Below are positions 37,359-48,389 of a stretch of 64,000 bases of DNA, piece after piece. The position numbers were made by a program, and so were the translations under genes. This stretch comes from Erodium maritimum. Lineage: Eukaryota; Streptophyta; Magnoliopsida; Geraniales; Geraniaceae. The notes under the pieces were generated by a model that made no database searches, was not told where the DNA came from, and worked only from the letters and a program-made list of their open reading frames with translations. How positions within the stretch are numbered: position 1 is the stretch's first letter; every line of letters starts with the position of its first letter. The DNA lies in contig OY997593.1 of NCBI GenBank assembly GCA_963921825.1, positions 47,042,039-47,106,038 on the forward strand, given 5' to 3'.

Positions 37359-39084
37359 CCACCCCAGGTAACCACAATCACAATCATAGGCAAGTTCAAT
37401 CACACAGGCACTCAAGGCCACTCAAGACACCTCAACAGTCAAGACTCGGGTTCAACAACCCCACGGGCACTCACTGCCACTCAAGACACCTCAACAGTCA
37501 AGACTCGGGTTCAGCAACCCCACGGGCACTCACTGCCACTCAAGACACAAAATTAATTACACGGGCTCTCAAGGCCACCCAAACTCCACAATTAAATACG
37601 GGCTCTCAAGGCCACCCAAACTCAACAATTAAATAACACGGGCTCTCAAGGCCACCCAAACTCAACAACAAATAACACGGGCTCTCAAGGCCACCCAAAC
37701 TCAATAATAAATAACACGCAACAACCTCCGGCATACTCGATGCCTCCAACAATTCTAAGATCACTAGTTTCACAAACAACCTCCGGGCATGGTCATATGC
37801 CTCCAGTAATTCAATTATCGCTAAGTTCTCTGTTCCTACGACACTACTAAGTGTCACATGCTTTTCTCTTGAACGCTACAATCCAGTATCGTGCTTTTCT
37901 AATAATTAAATAAATCTACTCAACCCACGACACCCCGGTGTCACATGCAATTCTACTATTAACTTTCCCTAATCAGGGCCGAGATCCGACTACTTTTCCC
38001 TACCTCGTATATAGATCCAAAAGCGCTCCAACAAAACCCGAAGTGGACCTAGTCACTCGCCGAGCTTTCCCTTGCCTCGGTCCGTAGCACGATCTAAAAG
38101 AACACAAATTCAAAGTACTTTTAAACTAGTACGAATAAACCGAAAATTAATAAACTTAACGCCCAAACGTAACCCCGACAAAGACGATCACTCCCAAACT
38201 TCCCAATTATTCGATATTGCCGAAAAAGGACCCGTAAGGGCCAGATTCGCCCGACATGGCGAATCTGCCCGGTTTTGGTTAATTGCCTTCCGGGGCTCCA
38301 AAAGTCCCCATTTTCGTTTCTACGGTCTTAGAATAAATCAAGGAACTCAACGCACTTGACGGAATCGAATTCCGACTTCTAAATCAATTAATTAACGTTT
38401 AAAGTTTCCCAAAACCCGTTAATTACAACTTCTCCAAATTAATTCCAAATTTCGATTCGATTAGGAATAAGTGGTCCGGGGGACGTTTTAAACCACCCGA
38501 ACATTAAAACCCGAGCAACCGAGCACGTGGGCCCCACTCAAGAGGCTTGGCCGAGACCCTAGGGTTTGAGGGAGGGGCTCGGCCACCAAGTGGTGGCTGC
38601 TGCCACCTCCGGCCAGCCACCACATGGCCGGCCGGCCACCACCCACGGTGGCCGGAGCTCCTCCCGAGCCTCCGGTCACCGGAAAACGTGAAATTAAACC
38701 CCCAAACACCTCTAAAACGTCTCCAACACCTCCCCACACTCTACACAACCCTAAGCCTTAGTTTATAACCAAACCCTAGCTCTTGAAAATAATCAAAACG
38801 AGAATCGGTTCGGGTATTACCGTAGAGGAGAACGAGGGGAACGGGATTGCTCTTTGCTTTGACTCGATCCAAGGGCTCGATCACAAACCCTAGCTCAACC
38901 TCCCTTCTTCTCTCTTCTTCTCCTTCTCCTTCTCTCTCTAAAACCTCTCTTCTAATTTCTAATTTAATTAAACTAACAACAAAACTAACTTTCTCTCCCT
39001 TAATACCCCATACTCGGCCAACCCTCTCCAACCACACCTTTTCCCTCCAAAAATTACACCACCATATACTTGACAAGTGTCAAG

Positions 39085-39318
39085 GTGGGTCCCATACCTT
39101 TTGGAAAATATCTAGTTGATATTTTCCAATCAGATTCGCGAAAAACGGACGTTTCGGGCCCCGAACGGGCACTTTTCCCAAGAAATTTTTAAACTGGACG
39201 GGCTTCAAGGAAACGGCCCAACTAAGACCGCTACGACGACGGCTAAGCTTTTCGGGTCCAAAACGGTCCTCGAATGGACCAAAACGTCGCTCGGGTGACT
39301 TTTCTAGCGAAAAATCAA
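39085..39318 (-). promoter_or_regulatory. S7 LTR regulatory block
   Basis: GTGGGTCCCAT follows a CAAGTGT half-dyad. AAAATATCT lies at 39105-39113, with an inverted partner carrying one mismatch at 39117-39125. The W-box dyad at 39293-39318 is degraded on one arm. Confidence 0.45.
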
Positions 39319-39890
39319 TCTTTCCCAAATTGACCAGAAAGTTGCCCTGAGTCCCCCGTAACTCATTTTAGTCGATAACGGGGTTATCTTAAGTCCAGTA
39401 TGACCCTCGGGGTCAATTTAGGTTAAGTTTAGTGTCTGTCTTAAATTTTTTTAAATTTTCCTGTTTTTCGCAGGTTTGACTGACGTTGACCAGAAGTGGT
39501 TATTACAAGGAAGGTATTGCCAAATATGAACTTGAAAGGTATCTCAAAGAAGAAGAAGTGGAGCCTACTACGAAATTTGATGTGTTGGTTTGGTGGAGTC
39601 AAAATGCAGTGCGATACCCGATCATTTCGAGAATGGCTCGTGATATATTAGACATTCAAGTTTCCACTGTCTCATCCGAGTCTGCTTTTAGTACTGGATT
39701 TTGACGGATTTTAGGAGTTCTTTGCATACTAATATCGTGCAAGCTCTAAATTGCACACAAGATTGGTTCAAAATGAAAGTTGCAAAGGATCCTATAGTGG
39801 AGGAAATGACACCGATGGCAAAAGCCGCTTCGTTGGTAGCGGATATGGAGAAACTTCAAATTTTCGAAGAAAGTTATTATTCAAGTTAAT

Positions 39891-40432
39891 ACAATTTGTT
39901 GTTTGTGTAATGTTATACTATATTATTATGACACGATAAATTAATTTGCAGAGCTAGTTCAAAATCTTCCATCATGCGGCGTGCCGATCATAATGTGATT
40001 AGTCATTATCAGAAGCAATGGTACGGATGTCATTCTAAATATCATTGTATCATAATGCACAGTTTTTATAAATTATTATTTATGATTCATATTATTTAAA
40101 TCTAATTGTAATTTTATCCGTGTTGTTGGTGCATGTACAAAATCTACAGTTTCGATTGGAGCTTGAAACCCAGAGATTGAAGCTTTGGATTATGTTTTAT
40201 TATATTATCTATTATGTTTTAATTTTACATACAAAATTTGATGTTAGGTGATTTGGGAAACGATTATGTATTATTGCATTTGGATTAATTAGTTGTGATT
40301 TTGGGGTGTTTTTCATCTTTAAAGATAAATCAGTTTGGACTATTTAAGTCCTTGTTGATTTGTTTTTGGCCCCACAACAAAAATTATCTTAAGTGTTTGT
40401 GTTATGTTTTGTTATTTTGTATGTTGTAAAAA
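39891..40432. other. 3' flank of the hAT gene
   Basis: AT-rich, no gene seen. It may contain the terminal part of the hAT element. Confidence 0.4.
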
Positions 40433-42478
40433 TGGTTTTGTTAATAATTTTTTTTTGAAACGGGTAACCGGAGAAGTGCATTACTTCCAAAAGGTAACCA
40501 AACAAGGTAGGCAGTAACCGCCCAGGGTTTCAGATATTTGTCCAGCGCTCATGGACCCATCAAAATAGCCTACTTGATATCGTAGACAACAACTTAGGAC
40601 ATCCCCTTACCAACGTCTCAGAAACACGAGACATGAAATGAAAAAACCTACCCAGAGCAGAAAATAAATTGTTCCAACAGTAAAACAGAGAGAAATAAAG
40701 CAAGCAATAGGACTGAGCTGTTGTTGCAGGCTGCCCGAGACCTCCCAACACTGGTTGTCCTGGGTCTGTAGGTATAGGCATGTTAGTCTTAGTGCCCGTA
40801 GTTCAATCCTAAATGTCCAAATGTATATATCATCGTTAGCAATAAATTAAAGCCGCTTTATATTACTTATGTGTTGGAGTAATATATCGATGCGTGCTCT
40901 GATCTATGCCCACCATACGAATAGAACCATAGATCGAGATAGATCACACTCGATGGGTCCCTAGTCAACAAAGCTTCACTAGAAGCGACTAGTATGAAAG
41001 ATGGCTCTTTATGGCTTACGTTCAGTTAGTCATTGGAATGGAATTCCGGAGTCTGATCATAGATATCATGTGGGACATGATATTGGACAACCCGCCCTGA
41101 GTATGTGCCATAGATTAAGTCATGAACATATTCAGTGTCGTAGCTTGTCATGTATCCTTAGACCAAGGAGTCTTTGTGATCGCTATGTAGTCAACAATTG
41201 AGTTTGACCTGAGCCTAACGTTGTCCGTAACAGGGCTTCCGTAACGGCCAGGATTGGCTTGGGGACGTGCTACATGAGTGACACGAAAGACGGCTAAGGG
41301 ATTTATCCCTCATACTGAGGTATGGGAAAGATATCGGTTCTCGACCGCTTGATTGAGAGTGACTGAAAGAATAGCATGGCCATGCACATGATACTGGGTA
41401 TCATATCTTCAGTCATCTCACATATCAAGGAACAGTGATTGAGAATAATAAGGATGACGGATCTATGCCTTATCTCAATCAGGATATCGGAGATAAAAGG
41501 ATAATGACAGGGATGACAAAAAGGTTAGAATCGACAGGGTCGATTCGTTATGCAGTGTCAGGAAATACTAAAGTCTCGTTAGTCGCCACTTAAATAGGAT
41601 CAAGTAAAATGTGATTTTACGATGATCTATTGACATGCATAAACCTAAGGGTCACACAGGAGGGTGAAACTCATAGACACATTTATGGAGAATGGCCAAA
41701 AGAGAGTTTTCTCGGGACATGACCAAAACTGGGTTTTGGGTCATGTGCTCGTAAGTGAATAGGACTTTACAGATCAAGACAAGTCTTGGAGTCTTGGGAT
41801 TGATCGCGTCGGAGAATGTTGGACATCTCCGGCATGGAAGGCTTGGAGGCGATGAGCGAATCACGAGACCTCGTTGGAAATGGTCACGGGTCATGTTCCA
41901 AGAGGCCCATGAAAGGCCCATGCAACCAAGGCCCGTGGAACTAATTAATCAAGTCTTGATTAATTGGTACTAAGTAAGCAAGACAAGGATTAAGGTGTTG
42001 GTGCTTTAGCACCTAACCCCATCTTGTCTCGCCATAGTTTGTCCTATGTACACCTTACTTGTCACCATACTTGTCCCATGCATGTAGTTGGACAAGTATG
42101 GGGTTTGTTATGTTTAAGTCATCTTTTTTCAATATAACAAACACAAGATAAGAATAGGAAACATAATTTTCTCTCCCTCCTCTCCCCAATTTCGGCCAAG
42201 GCAAGGTTTCATCTCCATTTTGTGTTCTTGAGTCCTCAATAAGAAGAACTACGTGGCTTTGATTCACATGTGGATACGTAGGCGTCTTAGAGTGTAATAA
42301 CCACTCCCGATCAACGCCAGTCAAACCCGCGAAAAACAGGAAAATTTTAAAAAATTCAGCAGACACTTATTTAAACCTAAATTTGACTCCGAGGTCATAC
42401 CGATCTTAAGTTGACCCCGATATTGACCAAAGTGAGTTCCGGGGGACTCAGGGCAACTTTCTGATCAATTTGGAAAAT

Positions 42479-42736
42479 GTTGACTTTTCGCTGGAAAAGT
42501 CAACTGAGCGACGTTTTGGTCCATTCAAGGACCGTTTTGGATCCAAAAAGCTTAGCCGTCGTCGCAGCGATCTTAGTTGATCCATTTCCTTGTAGCCCGT
42601 CAAGTTTCGTAATTTCTTGGGAAAAGTGCCCGTTCGGGACCCGAAACGTCTGATTTTAGCGAATCTGATTGGAAAATATCTAGTAGATATTTTCCAAAAG
42701 GTGTGGGACCCACCTTGCCACTTGTCCAACAAGTGG
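42479..42736 (+). promoter_or_regulatory. S8 LTR regulatory block with perfect dyads
   Basis: GTTGACTTTTC at 42479-42489 pairs with GAAAAGTCAAC at 42494-42504. Two perfect evening elements face each other (42673-42681 and 42685-42693) inside a 13-base-arm palindrome. GTGGGACCCAC lies at 42703-42713. CCACTTG at 42718-42724 faces CAAGTGG at 42730-42736. Confidence 0.6.
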
Positions 42737-44923
42737 TGGTGTTAGTTTTTGGGGGGGGGGGAATGGGTGGTGGTGCCTTAAGTGTGGCCGGCCACATATC
42801 AAAAAAAAGGAAAAAAAAAGAAAATGAGTTAGTTGTTTTAGAAAGAGAAAGAAGAGAGAAGAAAGGGAGAGAAGGAGAAGAAGAAAAGAGAGAAGTCTAG
42901 GGTTTGGAGCACTATTCACGTCATCTCCACCCTTGGATCGTCTCAAGGCTAGGAGGAAGTGCACTCCCCTCATCCTCCTCTACGGTATACACCGAACCGA
43001 TTCTCGTTTTGATAAATTTTGGAAGTTAGGGTTTATGTAAAACAATTGGTTTAGGGTGTTTTGAGGTTGGGGAAATTGTTGGAGACGTTTTGGAGGTGGT
43101 TGGAGGTGTTTGTTGACGTTTTCCGGAAGCTCGGGAGGAGCTCCGGCCACCGTGGGTGGTGGCCGGCCGGCCATGGGGTGGCTGGCCGGAGCTGGGACCA
43201 GCCACCACCATGGTGGCAGGGCCCCAATTTGAGCCATACGGCCCACGGCCAAGGTGGGCCGGGTGGGGCCCACATGCTCGGGTGATCGGGTTTCGTGTTC
43301 GGGAGTTCTAGAACGTTCCCCAGACCATTTATCCATAACCGAATCGAAAATTGGAATTAAATTGGAAAAGTTATAATTAACGGGTTTTAGAAACTTTAAA
43401 CGTTAATTAATTGACTCGGAAGTCGTAATTCGATTCCGTCAAGTTCCTTGGGACCCTTGAATTATTCTAAGACCGTAGAAACGAAAACGGGAATTTTTGG
43501 AGCCCCGGAAGGGCATTTCCAAAACCCGGGCAGATTCGCCATGTCGGGCGAATCGGGCCTTTACGGTTCCCTTATCGAAAATGTCGAGAAATTGGGAAGT
43601 TTGGGAGTGATCGACATTGTCGGGGTTAAGTTTGGGCATCAAGTTTAATGATTTTCAGTTTATTCCTGCGAGTTGTTAAGTGCCTTTAAATTGTGTTCTT
43701 TTAGATCGTGCCACGGACCGAGGCAAGGGAAAACTGGGTGAGTGACTGAGATCATCACCGGAGCTCGTTGGTTGGCTTTTGGGAGAACACGCACGAGGTA
43801 GGGAAAAGTAGCCGGATCTCGGCCCTGACTGGGGAAAGTTAACAGTAGAATTGCATGTGACACTTGGGGTGTCGTGGGTTAAGTAGGTTTATCGAATATT
43901 AGAAATGCATGATACGGGAACGTAGCGATTATTGGAAATGCATGTGACACTTAGTAGTGTCGTAGGAGCAGAGAACTTAGCGTTATTAGAATTACTGGAG
44001 GCATATGACCATGCCCGGAGGTTGATTGCGAACTTATCGAGATTAGGAGTACTGGAGGCATATGACCATGCCCGGCGGTTGATTGTGAAACTTTTGATAT
44101 TAGGACTGTTGGAGGCATTGGTTATGCCGGAGGTTGATTGTGTATTTTTGTGTCTTTGGTGGCCTTGAGGGCCCGTGTATTATTGTTGAGTTTTGGGTGG
44201 CCATGAGTGCCCGTGGGGTTGTTGAACCCGTGTCTTTACCTTTAGTGTTTTGGGTGGCCATGAGTGCCCGTGGGGTGGTTGAACTCGTGTCTTTACCTTT
44301 GGTGCTTTGGGTGGCCATGAGTGCCCGTGGGGTTGTTGAACCCGTGTCTTTATTGGCGGTGTGTCTTGGGAGGCCGTGAGTGCCTGTAGGGTTGTTGAGC
44401 CCTTGAGTTACTGTTTGGGTGTCTTGGGAGGCCATGAGTGCCTGTGGGGTTGTTGAGCCCGTGAGTGACTGTTGGTAGTTTTGAGAGGCCGTGAGTGCCT
44501 GTGGGGTTGTTGAGCCCTTAAATTACTGTTGGTGGTTTGAGTGGCCGTGAGTACCTGTGGGGCTGTTGAGTCCGTGTTTTACTGTTGGTGTATCTTGGGA
44601 GGTCGTGAGTGCCTGTGGGGCTGTTGAGTCCGTGTTTTACTGTTGGTGTATCTTGGGAGGCCGTGAGTGCCTATGGGGCTGTTGAGTCTGTGTTTTACTA
44701 TTGGTGTCTTGGGTGGCCATGAGTGCCTGTGAATGTTGAACCTGCGTTGTTACTGGTTGTTGAAGTTGCTTGTGATTGTGATTGTGATTGTGGTTACTTG
44801 AGGTTGGGGGCCCTCTTCATGAAACGGGGGTCCACGAGCACACGCGTCTGCATGTTCAGACGGGGTAGGGGGCCCGCCCGTCAATAAAGGGGTCCTGGCC
44901 GCGCGTGTGTGGTTTGGGTTTGT

Positions 44924-45121
44924 GAGCATTCTTTGGCTGGCTTACGAGTTAGAGTCTCTGTAAGTTGCGAGCATTCTTCGGCTGGCCTGACCGAGTTAGA
45001 GTCTCGGGAGGTTGCGAGCGTTCTTCGGCTGGCCTGACCGAGTTAGAGTCTCGGGAGGTTGCGAGCGTTCTTGGCTGGCCTGACCGAGTTAGAGTCTCGG
45101 GAGGTTGCGAGCGTTCTTGGC
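44924..45121. repeat. 47-bp tandem array, about four copies, in S8
   Basis: The unit carries GTTGCGAGCGTTCTTCGGCT then GGCCTGACCGAGTTAGAG. Related units occur, inverted, in S9 at 49790-49940 and again at 50487-50575. Confidence 0.9.
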
Positions 45122-46035
45122 ACTGAGCAGTTGGCAGCTGGCATGCGATCCTTTGTGTTCTTGTTTGGTGTGCGATCCTTTGTGATCTTGGGTGTTGCGT
45201 GGTGGTCTTTTGAGTCCTTGGGAGGGGTCGTGATCGTTGTGTCGGGTCTACTTTACGAGTCCGAGTGTTGAGTTTGTTGAGGAAGGTAACTGTTGTGGGT
45301 CTTTTGAGTACTTGGGTTGGAGTTTGTCTTTTCCGGTTTTGGGTTGGTTTTGGGTGTTACCGGCATTGTCTGCTAATTATGCCGTAGTCAGTCTGTTATC
45401 CGTGGTGGTGAGCGAATGCTCACCCCTAGCTTCTTTTCCTACAGGTACCGTTCGCAGGCTGGACTAGGTGAGCTTCTGAAGCTTGATGAGCTAGAAGCGG
45501 GTTTCTGGTTTATTTGAGTCTAGCAACGTATACCATGTTTTTGTCCACTTGTTGGGACTTATTTTGAGTTGTAAATATTATTTTGTTGAACAAATGGTGA
45601 TTTTAAAGTGATTTATAAAAAGGGTTACAAAATGGTTTATTGTTTCAAAACGTTCGCGTCCCGAGTTCGGTTTACTGAAATTGGGGCGTGACATAGAGAC
45701 TCAAGCCCAATCATTCGTTACCCGGTGTTCTTGTTTTTGGTAAGAAACAGTGCTGAATTTTTCTCTTGTGAATCCATTCTTTGTTAGTTATTTCATGGTT
45801 TTAATCGTCTCTTGGTTTTCATTAATTTTCCGCTGCGAGTTGGTTCATCTCCAACCCTACCTCGAGACCCAACAAGGCCAGTATCGGCCACACCCACCCC
45901 TGCTGGGTCGGATCATTCCTGCATAAGAGGCTGTCATGCCTCCGCCTGCTTCGCCTGGTCCTCCTCTGTGTTGTCCGGCTTGTTGAGTTTTGGTGGGAGA
46001 CTCGGATGATCCAGCGACTTCTTTGTCCTAGGAGC

Positions 46036-47517
46036 TCAAGCATACATCAACCCGCTCCTTGTCTTCAAGGTTGACTTCTTAGCCCTCCCCCGAATAGGGT
46101 CTGCTTTCCTCGGTGCTTCCTTGAGGTCTTTCTCCTTCCATGCCTGAATCCCTAGGTTATCTATAGGTCCGTCAAGGTTAGGATGACTCCCAGCAGAGTG
46201 GGCGTTGGCCAGATTGTCAGGCTTTGTAAACCAAGGTGGCCCTTCACAGGCTCTTAGCAGTCCACCCTGCAAAATATTGACTATCCCTCCTGAGGTAGTC
46301 CTAGCCATATTTTCAGACTTCCACGAGCAGTCTGCAGTGGAAAATCCATCCCCCATTGAGACCTCCCTGGACCGAATTATAGGATTCAGAGAGAGCCCAT
46401 TCAGGAGATCGTCAACAGCCGAAGGTTCCAAGGGAGGGGGTGGGTGTCACACCGTCTTGAACAGCCGATCCACATCCAGTTGACGCGGTAACAGGATAGA
46501 TGTGTCGTATCGGACCTCCTCCCGGCCTATTCCAGGCAGATGAGTCGTACACCCCATAATCCGGTGAGTCATTATCACGCACCTACGATAGAGATCCGTT
46601 AGTTTCTCATATTGCAACTCGATCACCGAGGAGGTAGCGGTGCCAGGGAAACGGAGACGGAGGCGTCTCCGGAGAGGCTGGTTTAGTTCCATACGAACTC
46701 GCATCCGTAGGAAAAGATCCTCCCGCCGAACAAAAGGTATTGGGTCCGAAACCACCTGGGTACCAATGATGGAGGCAATGAGTCCACGGACTTGTGAAGT
46801 CCGGGCCCCTCCCGGGACATTCAGAGCTCTGACTCCAAGGTCGATATGACTGAAGTCGATATCATTAGCTTGTACATAAGGCCTGAGGGGTTCCAAGAGC
46901 ACTGGAAAAACCTTGAAGACTCATGGCCCCCGATGACGAATATTTTCCATTGTCGCAGCGGATGGAAACTGAAATCTCGTAACCTCCGAAGACAGGTACT
47001 CAACCAGGATGCCATCCACCTTCCATTTCTGCAACATCATTGCGCAGACAGCATTCTGATTATGGGACCGATCCCCTGCAACCCGAGCTGCCAAGGAGAA
47101 TTGATAGGTACCTTTCTCAATCGCCAGATTCGGGCCAGAAGCGGCTCCCCCTGAGGAGCACCGCCACTCGACGGGCGGCTGCACGGGACAGAGGCATGAG
47201 CAGTCGGGTGCGGTACCTGGACATGGTCGCCGACGAGGATGGTCGATGAAGGGGTGGCGGATCTGGGTGCACTCCAACCGCCTCGGGCGAGATCCGGCAC
47301 GGGGACGCCGGTGGCTGCGGATAAAACAGGACGAGGGCTTCGTCCGTCCCCTGCCCGGTTTGTCCTTCAGTGGGGACAAGTCGTCGTTTCTCAAACGGAG
47401 GTCGAGGATGGTCATCGTTCTATGGAGGCGAGAACGTGACATCGGGGGCAGTGAGACGACGACATACTGGATCTGCTGTGAGCCGACGGCGGGGCGGGTC
47501 TGTTCGGCAGCGTCCAT
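46036..47517 (-). pseudogene. LINE ORF1 of DUF4283 type with in-frame stops
   Basis: One reading frame runs from 47517 to 46036, broken by TGA at 46921-46923 and 46447-46449. The N-terminal part ends in a DUF4283-like stretch (MLQKWKVDGILVEYLSS, FQFPSAATMENI). After the first stop it continues with the typical VLLEPLRPYV and LRMRVRMELNQPLRRRL. A degraded zinc knuckle follows, with the first cysteine missing. The C-terminal part is basic (GRAKKSTLKTRSGL). In plant L1 elements this protein binds RNA and accompanies ORF2. The first TGA stands where tryptophan is expected. True start not determined. Confidence 0.75.
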
Positions 47518-47849
47518 TTCCAGGCGACGTGGACGAGACGAAGCAATCGGATTTGCTGAGACGAGAGATGGATCTGGCGAAGCGGCTGACGACGCCGGCT
47601 TGAGCTCGCAGGGTGGACAGACACTCCTTCAACTCCGTGCAGCAGGGCGTTGATTGCCGAGGGAGAGAGAGACGAGGAAAGTGAAGTGGTGGACGGAAAG
47701 CGCTGCCAGAGGTCCTGGTGGTGATGAACGGAGTGGAAATAGGGGCGGCGACGTGAACCCTAGCTAGGGTGAAGAAGAACCTCAAAGAGGTGACCGAGAG
47801 CGTTTTTACTCTCTAACTAATGGACCTAAAATTGGTTTTGTTAATAATT

Positions 47850-48389
47850 ATTTATATAATATGTAGACATTCATATATAATTTTCTTTCAAATTTATTTC
47901 CCTGATTTATTTGTATATAAACTTTGGTTAAGAGATTAGAAAGTAAAAAAATTACTCTTTGGCCTGTTTTTCGGCCCATCAAAGGCTGAACAGCTTGAAC
48001 CTGCCCAGACCTGGTTACCCACTCACCCGCCCGGGTACAAAAACCCAAGCCACCCGCTGAAGACCGGATCCGGGTCCAGTTGGCTCAAACCCTTTCCGAC
48101 GCAAACCGGGTGGGTCCGGATATTGGGCCATCGGCCGGGTACCCGCCCATAGAGTACCCCTAGATAACACCTTTAACAACAAAAATTAACATGGTGAAGT
48201 ATATACGAATCTAGAAAAGACCCCCACCCTTCCTAACAAGGGATCGCCACGTTTGTCCTTTGGACACAGTCGTGCCGAACTGAGTGAAAGCAAAGCCTGC
48301 TGCTACAATGCGTGCCAGCTACAGTATCGTCCGTCTTCTGTCCTCATTCCGTCACGTGCGTAAGGTCGTGTGTTGTCTGAAGTCTGAAC
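47850..48389. other. Spacer between the two LINEs
   Basis: No gene is seen. The stretch at 47990-48165 is rich in CGGGTACCCG- and CCGGATCCGGG-like palindromes and ends AGAGTACCCCTAG, which looks like an unrecognised old repeat. Confidence 0.35.

Larger units (their letters stand above)
36486..39507 (-). mobile_element. S7: solo LTR, 3.0 kb, TSD AGGAA, inside the hAT coding region
   Basis: It starts TGTCACGCCCC and ends GGTTATTACA. The perfect TSD, AGGAA, lies at 36481-36485 and 39508-39512. On the minus strand the donor is CTACG|GTAATA at 38820 and the acceptor TTTTCCTACAG at 36741. It carries a private 48-bp array and short versions of the family minisatellite (37400-37700). Confidence 0.95.
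34836..39890 (+). pseudogene. BED-finger hAT transposase (RICESLEEPER-like), split by S7
   Basis: Three open stretches (34836-35408, 35477-36064, 36054-36485) and a tail after S7 (39513-39890) give the order of a plant hAT transposase. There is a BED finger with YCHHC but YLKTC where the metal-binding histidine is expected. A core with LTTDTWTS and MRCIAHIINLIVQEAL follows, then PTRWNSTYLMLE and FDPRKKMDFISF, and finally the dimerisation region with DVLVWWSQNAVRYPIISRMA and SSESAFSTG. The first frame ends at a TAG (35406-35408) where a tryptophan is expected. Frameshifts lie near 35420-35475, 36055 and 39700. S7 separates the core from the dimerisation region. Terminal repeats of the hAT element were not located. 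Confidence 0.85.
42293..45693 (+). mobile_element. S8: solo LTR, 3.4 kb, TSD TAGAG, inside LTR-B
   Basis: It starts TGTAATAACCACTCCC and ends GGGGCGTGACA. The perfect TSD, TAGAG, lies at 42288-42292 and 45694-45698. The donor CTACG|GTATAC lies at 42985 and the acceptor TTTTCCTACAG ends at 45444. The intron-like body carries diverged 56-57-bp minisatellite units (44150-44770) and a 47-bp array. Confidence 0.95.
40781..45874. mobile_element. LTR-B: solo LTR of a second family, containing S8
   Basis: It starts TGTTAGTCTTAGTGCCC and ends GAGACCCAACA, so the ends are TGTT...AACA. The TSD is AGGCA (40776-40780) against AGGCC (45875-45879), four of five bases. Without S8 it is about 1.69 kb. It contains TTTTCCGCTGCG near its right end, common in plant LTRs. 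No internal region accompanies it. The limits are less certain than those of S1-S9. Confidence 0.6.
40450..47832 (-). mobile_element. LINE-2: short LINE with ORF1 only, containing LTR-B and S8
   Basis: The 17-bp TSD TGGTTTTGTTAATAATT lies at 40433-40449 and 47833-47849. A T-run directly after the left TSD is the poly(A) tail of a minus-strand insertion. Without the nested LTRs the element is only about 2.3 kb: 45880-47832 (5' part with ORF1) and 40450-40780 (3' part). No endonuclease or reverse transcriptase is present, so this copy depended on another LINE or suffered an internal deletion. Confidence 0.8.
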
